NCBI GenBank assembly: GCA_027604185.1 | Contig: JADGKB010000157.1 | Coordinates: 1-24,664, forward strand | Direction: 5' to 3' | Length of the DNA stretch: 24,664 nt | Origin: Boothiomyces macroporosus | Taxonomy: Eukaryota > Chytridiomycota > Chytridiomycetes > Rhizophydiales > Terramycetaceae | Shown: piece by piece, positions 9,290 to 19,742 of the stretch | Position numbering within the stretch: position 1 is the stretch's first letter | Layout: every line of letters starts with the position of its first letter | Notes under the pieces: model-generated | Database searches by the model: none | Told to the model about the DNA's origin: nothing | The model's input: the letters and a program-made list of their open reading frames with translations, nothing else | Position numbers and translations under genes: made by a program

Positions 9290-12200
9290 CTATAATTTCA
9301 GTTCTGGATAGATCTTTCGAGTTAGGGTCAGAATAGTGTCTTCCAAGAGGCTGACGTTCACATTTTCATCAATAACTGTTGATTCAACTTTTGCCAAAAA
9401 CGTTTCTCCGTAAACTTTAAAATCGGGTGAAGCCATGTAAATTTTGAAATTTTCAATCATCTTGCTTGATTCAGTAGTTTGATCTCGGTTTAGCCTTCTA
9501 ATTGCGATAAAATTGGCTGCAATTTTGCAAATAAATCGCATATCATTGGGCAGAATAGACGATTTCCCAAATCCAAATGCAGTCCAGAGAGTATTGATGG
9601 CGCTTGCAGAATCGGACCATTTAAACAGTGCATCAGCAATAGGCGGCAGATGTACAAACAGCCTCGATTGACGGTCACTGATTCCTCGAGAATATTCAAA
9701 TTTGAGTAGTTTTGCAAATTGCAAAATCATCAAAAGCAATTTACTGAGTAAATACTGAATTACCTTTCTTGTCCTTGGTGAATAGACTCTACCTTTAATG
9801 ATTCAATCCATACTCCAATCTGTTCTCCAATCATTATTTGAAGTTCAGGATTGTTGGAAGCTCTTTGTAATTTTTGAAGAGAATAGACATAAAGAGTGTA
9901 TACCAAGCAGTGAGACAAGCAATGCCTAATAAAAATGGATTCTTCAAGCTCTGGAACAACTAGCGTTTCTTCCACTGCCTGCCACACTGCACTTTTACTT
10001 TTCAAGTAACTTGAAATCGAGGTTTCACAAACAAGCGCTATTTGTTCAGGTGACGCTAAAGTAGTGCATGTTTGAAGATAAACGAGAGGGTTACTGGATT
10101 TACCTATGGCAGTATTGATTCCGTTCGCCAATCTGGAATACGCCTTTCCAGTGGTGTCAGCTTCATTTACCAAGTTAAATACTTTTTTCAATAAATATTC
10201 CATAGTGGCAATGTCCCACTCGTTTTCAACCTGTAGTATGAATTCAATCAGTATATCACCCAGCTTGGATTCACTAAATGCCTTGTTCTGAACAGCCAAA
10301 GGGTCTCTAATGACTTCTGTTTTAGTCTGATCTCGAAATAGTGAAATATTGTAATCAATATACGTCTTCCTAGCTTCAAATTGGATCTCCGCTTGGCATT
10401 CGTTAACAATCTTTAGTAGGAACGCATTGCTTAAAATTAATGGATATAAAGTGTCCTTCATAGCGATAGACTCTATCTGATCAAACCATTTTTTAGGCAA
10501 AGAATCTGCAATTTCTAAAATATCAGTCAATGAAAGTTGATAGTTTCCAAGTTTGCAAACCTTTTCATAGAAATCGCGTCTATTTTTAATACCGTAGTTA
10601 CCTGACCAATTGATTCTCCACACTACCTAGCTTCGAAATAAGATAAAACAATTGCATTATGGCTAACTTGGAATTTTCTTTCAAATCAATCACTGCAGAA
10701 ATAATCACATCAACCAAAAATTTGATGGTTGTTGGTTCCAATCCTGAATGAGCTTTCCAATCTGCAATTTCTTCAAAGCAACTATGGCTGAAATCAAAGG
10801 AATTCCAATGAACATCTTCTATCGTTCCATAGAATAGATCTATACATAACTTGTTCTTTACAGACACAACTTTTGAATGAGATTTCCAGATATAACTTGG
10901 GATAGCAGTAGACCTTCAGTTAGAAAATATTACCTTCCGCTTAGATGGCAGATCTTTTGTGTGGTAAAAGCGTACATTCCAAGAATGTCCTTCAAGTTTT
11001 CGTTGGAATATTTTTCAATCGAGGTAACATTCTTGTGATCAAAACACAATATTAGGAGAGTAAAAGCAGAAAGATACTCCCACATTTCAAGTAGTAAAAG
11101 ATCATTGCTATAGGTGTACATAGTATTGGCAGAGTAAAGGATAGACATGAACCGCAAGGTATGTGAGAGATTGCTTTGAACAACTTGGATATAGTTTTGA
11201 GCATTTTGATACAGATTTTCCTTCATCGAAGAAATAAATTGCTTGATTATTCCAAAAATATTTTCCCCAGAAATTGGAACGATAACTGTTTGAGACCAAC
11301 TTTCCATAAAATTGGTGTTTGATTGCAAGGGGAAAAATGGAGCCAGAAATTCACTAAAATCAATATAGACTTACTTTAGTAAGATTATCGGTCCTCCATC
11401 AAATACCGAATGGATAATACTAGAGATACATTGAGATAGTTTTTCTTCCTGCTGACAAGCAATCAAGGTTCTAAAAAGCTTTAAATGGGCAAGGAGAGCA
11501 GTTTCATCTTCCTTGCTGTTAGTGGCATTGGTTATAATCAGTTTCATAAATCTTTGTACGCTCTGCATCATTGGACGATGAATTTGATTCCATAACTTTA
11601 CATCGAACCTTTCCAGGATTATTCTGATTTGATCTGACTTGAATTTTTGGGAAATCCAGTCATAATTGTTGATAAAATCTTCTCGTCCAGAGAAATGCGG
11701 ACTAAAGTACTTTGAGAGAATTTCAATATGCTTTTCGCTTTTTAACCTCTCAAATATGTTTGGGGTTTCTACACCGGAACCTGCGATATACTTTGATCCT
11801 ATGAATAAAATACAAGTTACCCAATGAATCAATCATGAATGTAATCAGCGAATCCGCCGGTGGAAATGCTTGATATTTCATATCCAACAAATTAAAACAT
11901 TCGTAAAACAACCCAACTGCCTTTTGGCGAATTACTTCAGACTGAACTGTCGATACAATCCAAGTAATCAATTTTGTGATTTTTATAGAACAAATGGCAG
12001 TTCTTTGGTTTACGATTTCGTTATTGATAAGCAAATCGACCTTTAATCGAATTTGGGACAATTTCTTTGAAATTTCTGAATCGAGTACAGATGTCTGTCT
12101 TTCAAAATTTAATGTAACACCAGGACATGTTTTGGAGCATTTCTTAAAAGTTGAGGATGGGCTTGATACCTGTCTATGCAGATTGGGAACACTCTTTAAA

Positions 12201-15200
12201 AAATCTTCATCCAGATCATTATGTCTTTGAATAATAGACGAGTGGTGCATAGCTTGCTTTTTTAGGGCAGTCAATTCTTGTTGTATGGCATCCATTACTG
12301 AATCAATGCTGTGATAATCTTCGTTTGAAATCAGTGGTTTTTGAATTTTAATTTGTTGGAGAGGCTTAGGGACTTCCAATTTTACCAATTCTTTCTCCAC
12401 AACTGCAATGGAGGTCAAATTTGATTCGGGAACTGGTTCGTCCATAATTACCAAGTTTGTCCACCAGGCTTGTCTTCCAACCTCAAACAGTTGGTTTTCC
12501 AAAAGACTGTTCAAGTATGAAGGCATATAGTCTTCTCTAGATACATGACTGCTAGATTTCGCTAATTGGGGATCGGAAATCCATTTTTGCATAGTGTTTG
12601 CCAGTTCTCCCCAGTTTCGATTGGATTTAACAAGATCAAGCTTTTTAATAATCAGATTTTGAGCATTATCCAATAATTCCAAATACCTGTAACCAAAACA
12701 AACACCGTTTTCTGTTGACTTTTCAAAATACAAGGAAAAGAACAGCTGCCACATCAGGGGTGAAACTGGATGATCTACCAATTGAAATTTATCAAGCAAT
12801 TCGAATATTTTGAATATGCAAAATTCATGTAACGGTTTTTCACCAGTAGATTTGATTGTCGCCCAAGTGCTTCCAGCATTCAACAAATTGCCTATTCTAG
12901 ATCGCACTTCTTTCTCTGCAAACACTTCCACCGACATTGCAATAAAAATGTAGTACAGTGGCTCAATTTGAGGGGCTTTATCCGATTTCACGAATTCTGA
13001 AATCATTGAATTGTTGAGTTCCATTATAAGACTTGGAAAAGTAAAATAACTTGCTCCAAACTTTTGATACAGTTGGTTGGCTGCAAATCTGTACAAAGTA
13101 TCAATGGGTCGAACGCGGGTTAGTTGATAGTCCTTTCCCAAAGTATTGCTAGCTTGACCTGCAAAGATCAGGTTCTTGTATTGCGTATTCAATAGGGCTA
13201 GCAGGTCATCTGGACAATTCAAGGAAATGCATTGCTTACATAGTACATCGAGTAACTGTAATCCAAATTTGTTTGTTCTCCACTCTGAGTTACAGAAAAC
13301 AAAACTGCACCAAATTGTAGCAGGCGAATATCGGGAATCTTGCTCTGGTAGTATCAAAGTTTTTGGCAAGTACTCTAAAATCCAAGTCTTATCGGTATTT
13401 GATATGGATGAGTTCCAAAATTTAGTGAAAACCTTTTTTGCATTTGCTGTGCTTAAAATTCCACTTGAAAGTCGGACAATTGTTTGAAATGTTTGATAAG
13501 CAGCTTTTACAAACGGTGCATAATGGCCCTTGTCAAGCAATAAATTTAATAGCTGCCATCCGCCAGCCTCAAACAAATCCAATCGATGACCCACTTCAGA
13601 TACTAAAAGTAAAGAATATGCAGCAAGCGCTTCTGTTTGACTATGAGCCCGGATGGTAGCCATAACTGAACTCTCCCAGCCTTCAAAAGGTTTGACAAAC
13701 TGAGTCGCTTCATTTAGCATATATGTGTTTCCAGAATGAGGTTTGATATAAATCTGCAATCGCTGAATTGATTTCCAACACCACTCTGAAAAAGTTTCTT
13801 CATTAGAACTCTTAATCGCACTGATAGCAGTTTGGATAATTGCATTTGAAGCAGTGTACACTCTGCTCTGTGGGCTCGGTCTTCCAATATGGTCCAGATA
13901 GATGTTGGTTATAGCTAGTCCGATTTGCCTATGACATTCTGGTGCAATTTCTTCATTCTTTTCCCAGTTGATTTTGTCAATTATAAAGCGCGCTAAATTA
14001 GACTTGCTGGAATTAATTGGGTCTTTCAGCAAATTTTCTAATACCTGAACATCAGAAGAGTTTGGCGCCCAGATATCACAAGGATGACTTTTGTATATTT
14101 GCATACTAATTGAATCTAGCACAGAAAAGTTATCCCTAACTTTTTTTAATGTATAACCCATCAAGCCAGGCACTTTTCTACAAACTATTGTAACTATTGA
14201 GTTTGCCTTGTCGAATAAACTGACTTGTAAATCCTTGTTGCAGAAGCAAACTGAAAAACATGCATTGATTATTGATTGCCCAATGGAAATATCCAAAGAC
14301 TGCAAATTAAACAATAACAGTTGCAAAATATCCAATATAATTGAATCGCTCTCCCTGATCAATGCCACCAAAAGCGTTTCGTAACTTGTGAATGAATTTG
14401 GTGAAGTTTGTGATACACTGTATCCCAAAGAAGAGTCAAATACTGTTCCTGTAAGTATGCTGTTGATTATAAAATATTTTCCATTTTCAGATAGATATTT
14501 AATTGGTAACTGAATGACTTTCTTTTCCAATCCTACTGCTTCTTTTGATAGTAAAGCCTTGATGGATCTGAATATGAATTGATCAAGCTCCTGGATTAAA
14601 CTGGTGTTTTGGAGGCCATTGTTTACTGTAAAGTAGATATTCTGATCCTCGTGGAAGATTGGCATTTCAGCCAATGTATAGTTTAAAACAATCAATATAT
14701 CCGCAATGTTTTCTCGAACAGCAGTAAATTCTTGAGGAATCACAAAAAAGGATCTACATTAATAAAATTTACCTTGCCAGAATAGAAAATATATGGTGGG
14801 CTACAGCGAATCCTTTCATTAAATGATTTCCCATGCCAACAGAGTTTAAGCTTGATGCCAAAGAGAAAAAATGAGTGACAAAATGGTTAAATTGGCCAAC
14901 AACGTTAAACTGTCTAATTAATGCTAGATAATCATCCTCTGAAAGAATAATCGTTTTTGGAGCGTTCATGGTCTGCTTTTTGAATTCTTCATCTACTACA
15001 ATCCATAAATCGTTCTCAAGCTTCTTCATATCTTGGGCAATAAGTTCTTGTTGAAGTAGTTTTGGCGCTAACAGCTCTTCAATTTCTTCAATTGGTCCAA
15101 GGAGTGCAGATATGCATACAAGATAGTGGTCCATAAAGCTCTCTGAATAGTGTATTTGTACAGGATATTGTAAAAGAACCGATCCCCAAGAAAATATTCC

Positions 15201-16416
15201 TGGTGTTCTTAAATAGTGTAGAAGCAAGTGACGGTGGTGAAAATATTGCCCGGTAAGGTAAATTGAAGTAGCAAGTAGAATTATCCATTCTCTGACTACT
15301 GTTTTAAAGTTACTAGGGATGACACCATTAAGGGAGTCTTTTTCAGGTGATGCAGGCTCTGTTTGTACTTTTTCTTCCATACCATCTTTGCTTGAACTGG
15401 CAAGATCTTTTGAAGAAGACATATCCTGCGCTCGCTCAAAAACAAACAGCACATCAATCATATGCATAATTTCTTCCTGCTGAACCAAACAATTTGCCTG
15501 CAATGTCTCAAAATGGTTTGAATTTTGAATAGAGTTGATATAGTTTCCAAACTCGCCATCCAGGGCTTCATCAATATGGTTCCTAATCCATGTGTATTCC
15601 ACCTTTGTTAATTTGAAGTACCTTTGACTTGTGAATTGCTTCTACTAGATTAATATAGCACAATCTTTTCAACTGTAATTGCATTTGCTTCAATTCATGT
15701 TCAATGTTTTGATTGTAATTGGCAGTTTCGTTCATGTAAACATGATGGACAGTCCAGCTATCGGGGCAAGTTTGTTTGATCTGCACAGGAGTTTGAGATA
15801 GAGTCCACAACCTACTAGTACAGTTCTTGATCTTCATTTGTAACAAGCTTATTTGTGACTTTATCTGTTCAATTTCAGTTAGTGAAACTTTATAGTTTCG
15901 TATCCTTCTGTAAAAATCATCGTCGTCATTTCCAGCGTTCATCGATACTCTGAAATCGTTCACAAATTCTTTGTAGGACGTCATTATGGGGTTTACATAT
16001 ATCTGTTCCAGAGTCGTTGCTGGAATAGGCTCTGGAATTACCATTGGTGCTGTCGGCTGCAAATCTATAAATTCATCAAAGATAGGAGCTGATGGGTATA
16101 AAATGTCACTTTCCGGAACATCCATTGTCATTAAAGGTATACTTGGGTATTCGATCGCCGGCTCTTCAAATATAGGACCAACGGGTGCACTAGGATACAT
16201 TTGCTGTATATCAAATGCTTGCTGATGTAAATCTTCCCAGCTATGTAATTCCTCTACTCCTGGTTCGGCATCTTCCAAAGTAGTCAAGTGAATATCCGGT
16301 TCTTCGGTTGGGGAAATTATTTCAGGAGACGTTTCTATTGGCTCCGCCTGTATCTCTTTTATTATTCTTTTTGGTTTCTTTTTCTTTTGCTTTGGTCGTT
16401 CCATCATCATTTCCAT
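9290..16416 (-). CDS. EPG5: EPG5 homologue, autophagosome-lysosome tether
   Basis: Seven introns, 15603-15621 (19), 14754-14772 (19), 11799-11820 (22), 11354-11374 (21), 10914-10933 (20), 10580-10601 (22) and 9744-9763 (20 nt), yield 2,327 residues, close to the about 2,580 of animal EPG5. Evidence in order: a basic Lys-rich N-terminus; repeated YPSAP/YPSIP motifs like the LYPELP repeats of EPG5; a coiled segment ending KNCTSRLWTL; W465-IVV within ENDLWIVVDEEF, aligned with the animal LC3-interacting motif; a long helical-repeat body; YMPSYLNSLL; VPELEESIFIRHCLSHCLVYTLYVY; AFGFGKSS; and the C-terminal MASPDFKVYG...IYPEL. In animals EPG5 is a Rab7 effector that drives SNARE-dependent fusion of autophagosomes with late endosomes/lysosomes. 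The ATG at 16416 is the first in frame. Identification rests on remembered family blocks across the whole length, not a search. Confidence 0.85.
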
Positions 16417-16467
16417 TTTGAGATGCAAACCAGATCAGAAAGTTAAAAAATGAGGCAACATGGGGAT

Positions 16468-16574
16468 TGAGGTTCCTAGATGAGAATAGAGATAAACATA
16501 TTGGTAATAGAGTCGATAAATGAGGATAGTATTATGAATAGAGATAAATATATTATTAATACAGTCGATTTATG
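16468..16574. repeat. imperfect direct repeat (two 39-bp units, 52 bp apart) at the TELO2/EPG5 junction
   Basis: Unit 1 (16484-16522) and unit 2 (16536-16574) share GAATAGAGATAAA, ATATT, TAATA and AGTCGAT, 33 of 39 positions by eye. The flanking TGAGG stretches at 16468 and 16521 suggest a 52-53-bp tandem unit. Unit 2 contains the TELO2 stop codon (16558-16556) and its last few codons. The rest of the 139-bp gap (16417-16555) shows no gene and no clear TATA box. Confidence 0.7.
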
Positions 16575-18580
16575 TTCATTTCACGCAACATCTTCCCAAT
16601 CTCTTCGTCATAAGTGGATAAACTAATCGCTACATTAGAAAATTTTACTCTTGGCAACTTCTAGCAATATTTCCCACATTTGACTGTTCCTGCATATTTG
16701 TATAGCTTGGATTCTTTCTTTTTCGTATCCTGACTTTACAGAGAGGATAACCAATGCCAGCTCATCAACAAGAATCTGATCTTCTCCCAATCCAACACAT
16801 ATCGTCAAACAATTAAAGACTGCTTCACCAACCGATCTTTCAGAAAATATTCTTTCATAGTTTCTACATTACTAGCGAGTTACTTTAATACTTTAAGTCT
16901 GTGAAATATACTTGTCGCGTAATACCTTGCATAGACTTTGTGCTCTATCAAATCCATTTTGCGCATAATCAAAATAACTGAAGTTAAAATTCTACAAATG
17001 GTTAATTTCAATGCTATTCCATTCTGGATAAACAAATCCTTGATCAATACACTATTGTCAGTATAAACTACCTGGTGGTGTTTTCTAAATTACGGATGCA
17101 TAGCGTTACTAATGACTTCATCTTGGCATCCTCAAATTCTTGTGTTCCAAACTGATTTTCAACGTGTAAGAGCAGCTCTGCTAGCTTTGTACTATTGTCT
17201 GTAATTTCTTTTTCTGATGCCTTTTCTATCAGAGCCTCTACCGCTTTGATTGAGGTTAAAACTTCTTCTGGATCATTACTTTTTAATAGTTTAATTGCAT
17301 CAAACAAGAATTTTGGAGTCTTGTCCTTCTTTTTGATTTGCAATTTCAGTTCCCCAGATTGAATAAAGGAAGGTTCGGGTTTGAACAAGTGCTTTTTAGA
17401 TTCATTCAGCTTTCTAATGGAAACTATGGAATCTCCTTTTGGTTTCGAAATTGGTTGCTGTCTTGGAATAGTGGTCTCTTGTATTACAAAGTCACTGTCC
17501 GTTTTTACCATTGGTTTCTCTAATACACTGAAAAAGTTTGGCTTTTCTAATCCAAATTCAAGTTTAATTTGCTGATCTTTTAACAATAGTTCGCCCAAAT
17601 TCATCCCCATCAATTTTACATTTTCTCGAGTCTCTTCCAAATAGTTTGGAATCGCCTGACTAATTTTTAATGCAGGTGCTTTTTTTAATACTCTAAAACA
17701 TGCCAGCATTGCAATGGTAACTTTTAAATGATAGTCGTAGCTTGCATTTTGAACAAATGGCTTTGAGCACCACAAGTCAATTAAACGATCAAATAAACTA
17801 GAAGTTTCATTGATCTTTGAGCTAGTGATTACAAGTGCGTCAACCATACAATTAGACATGGTTAGTGATGATATTGCCTTCATGTTCAGTAACTCTTTAA
17901 AAATAGACAGATCGTCTACCAGTGATTCGATATACAAGGATAGCGATTCTAGATTAGTAACAAGTACCACTGGATTGAAGTGATTGATCCTGATCCAACA
18001 ACACTAGAAAGTGGAAAAATAATTGTTCTACAGTTCGTTGATTCACTGCTCTAAAAATATTCTTTATATTCATGGTCTGCATTTCTAAATCTATACGCTG
18101 TTTAAAAACCAAAGAAATTTCATTGCTGAATCCTCTAGCGCATAGCTTGTTGATCAGATTTCCAAGTTCATTATATTCACCAATCGAATCATATATCTGA
18201 TTAAATATATCCGTCATATCATACTGAATTACTTCTGGTATAGTACAGATAATATTAAATAGTTTCTCTGTAGTGATCTTGTGTTTAATTCTACTATTGT
18301 GATTGCAATGATGCAGCAAATCAGACAGTCGATTGATTTTGAGATATTCTTGTAAAAACGAGGGAAGAAATTCATTCCCATACTTTAACTGACCAACAAT
18401 TATATCCAACCCAAGCGGATCACACATAAAATAAGGTTTAATGAATTCCAAGTTCTCCCAGTCAATCAGATTAACCAATTCTAGTAAAACCAATGGCTGC
18501 GGATTCATTTCGAAGGCATTCAGATTTTGTTGAAGCGATTCGACACTGCAACTTTTTCGAAATTGTTTTGCCAAATCCAT
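16556..18580 (-). CDS. TELO2: TELO2/Tel2, TTT complex subunit (PIKK maturation)
   Basis: Introns at 17949-17967 (19), 17052-17071 (20), 16864-16883 (20) and 16630-16648 (19 nt) join into 648 residues. The C-terminal half carries the Tel2 C-terminal domain: PKFLFDAIKLLKSNDPEEVLTSIKAVEALIEKA (written here in parts: PKFLFDAIKLLKS, then EVLTSIKAVEALI), then DLFIQNGIALKLTICRILTSVILIM matching the [20 protein letters not shown] block, then GLGEDQILVDELALVI matching LGEDQLVLGRLAHTL. Upstream, RENVKLMGMNLGELLL resembles the VRRLGMVVAEVV segment. Tel2 works with Tti1 and Tti2 and HSP90 to fold mTOR, ATM, ATR and related kinases. The ATG at 18580 is chosen because the only earlier in-frame start is a TTG. 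It is divergent from the Rad60-like gene with only 5 bp between start codons. Confidence 0.86.
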
Positions 18581-18585
18581 ATTCA
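18581..18585. promoter_or_regulatory. 5-bp gap between divergent start codons (TELO2 / Rad60-like)
   Basis: ATTCA is all that separates the two ATGs. Each gene's 5' leader and core promoter must therefore lie inside the other's coding sequence, or leaders must be almost absent. A plus-strand ATG at 18493 stays open in the same frame, but using it would overlap 88 bp of TELO2 coding sequence. Confidence 0.55.
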
Positions 18586-19699
18586 ATGAAAGAAAAACCA
18601 GTCAAAAAAAAGAGGAAAACGAGCGACTTTGATTTCTTTGATATCAGCGCGAAGCCGATATTGGCAAAAGACGACGATATTACATTTAGTGACGATGATT
18701 TTGAAGAGTTTGCCAAAGAACCTATCAGCCAGCCATTTTCATTTACCAGCAGTTCACAGTCAGAACCACCATCACAGAGTCCAAAAAAGCAAAATTCACC
18801 AGTGGTAGTGCAGAAAGATCGTAGTGATTCTCCGCCATTGGAAGATATGCAATTTGCACTACCTAGTATCGACACGGGGGCAAAGATTACAATCAAAGTG
18901 GAATTTGAAAAGCGAAAACCAATTAAATTTGTGGTTTTTGAAAAGCTGACATTTGAAACCCTGTATATCGAAGTAGCAAAAAAACTACGGGCGCTTCCAA
19001 CAAATTGTGTACTGAAATTCAATGGTACAAAGATATCGCCCTTCAGTAATCCAGTAGAACTTGGAATTCAGGATGAAACGATAATCCGTAATTGATAGTT
19101 GATCTAGAATGTGAAGTCTTTAGAAAGACCAAAAAGAAAATAGAGGATGACAAGGAAGAACTGGCTGAAGTGACAATTGAATTTCCATCTCGTCAAACAC
19201 AGAATAAGACTGTATTTATATCCATGGTAACCATTCATTAATTAGAAAACCAAACTTGAACAGCTGTTTGAGCAGCTTGAAAAGTTGTATGGGCCAGTGG
19301 TACTTGAATACCATAAAACTGAAATTTATAGATTTACTCTACCGTCTAGCATTGGAATCACCCCAAAATCTACTATTCAATGCTATTCCGTCCAAGAGTA
19401 CGAGCAAGTAAAAGAACAAAGGCTAAAGACACTAGCTTCGCTGGATGAAACAGAAGAACCAGAACCAGAAGAGAATGTAAAAATGAATATAAAGATTTGC
19501 TTTAAACAAGAAAAGCTGAATATCAAAGCTGGAAATGTAAATATTGTTAACTTAGGAAACAACTATTGGGGAAATGCTAAAGAGAATTCAGAAAAAGTTT
19601 CAAATCAAGCATCTGTATTTTGATGGTGATTTGTTAGATGAGGACTCTACTATGGAAGACTTGGGAGTGGAAGATGGAGATCAATTGGAAGCCAAATAG
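18586..19699 (+). CDS. RAD60: Rad60/NIP45-like protein with SUMO-like domains
   Basis: Introns at 19088-19107 (20), 19227-19245 (19) and 19537-19555 (19 nt) give 351 residues. The N-terminus (1-95) is disordered, with a basic KEKPVKKKRK nuclear-localisation-like start and acidic/serine patches. Three beta-grasp, SUMO-like segments follow: about 99-171 (ITIKVEFEKRKPIKF...IQDETIIQC), about 187-256 (VTIEFPSRQTQNKTVF...ITPKSTIQCY) and about 286-351 (MNIKICFKQEKLNIK...HLYFDGDLLDEDSTMEDLGVEDGDQLEAK, given as key parts). The last is the clearest SUMO-like domain and ends the protein, as in Rad60, Esc2 and NIP45. Those act with SUMO ligases and SMC5/6 in genome stability. Without the third intron the protein would lose this last domain. 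The middle segment is the weakest call. The stop lies 43 bp from the convergent ATPase stop. Confidence 0.78.
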
Positions 19700-19742
19700 C
19701 ACAAAGTTTTAATTTCATGTTAATATATTTATATAACTACCG

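Noticed and set aside
18493..18585. Upstream ATG at 18493 as the Rad60-like start
   Set aside because: It would add 31 residues overlapping TELO2 coding sequence in antisense. The downstream ATG begins a typical basic, disordered Rad60-like N-terminus. It cannot be fully excluded.
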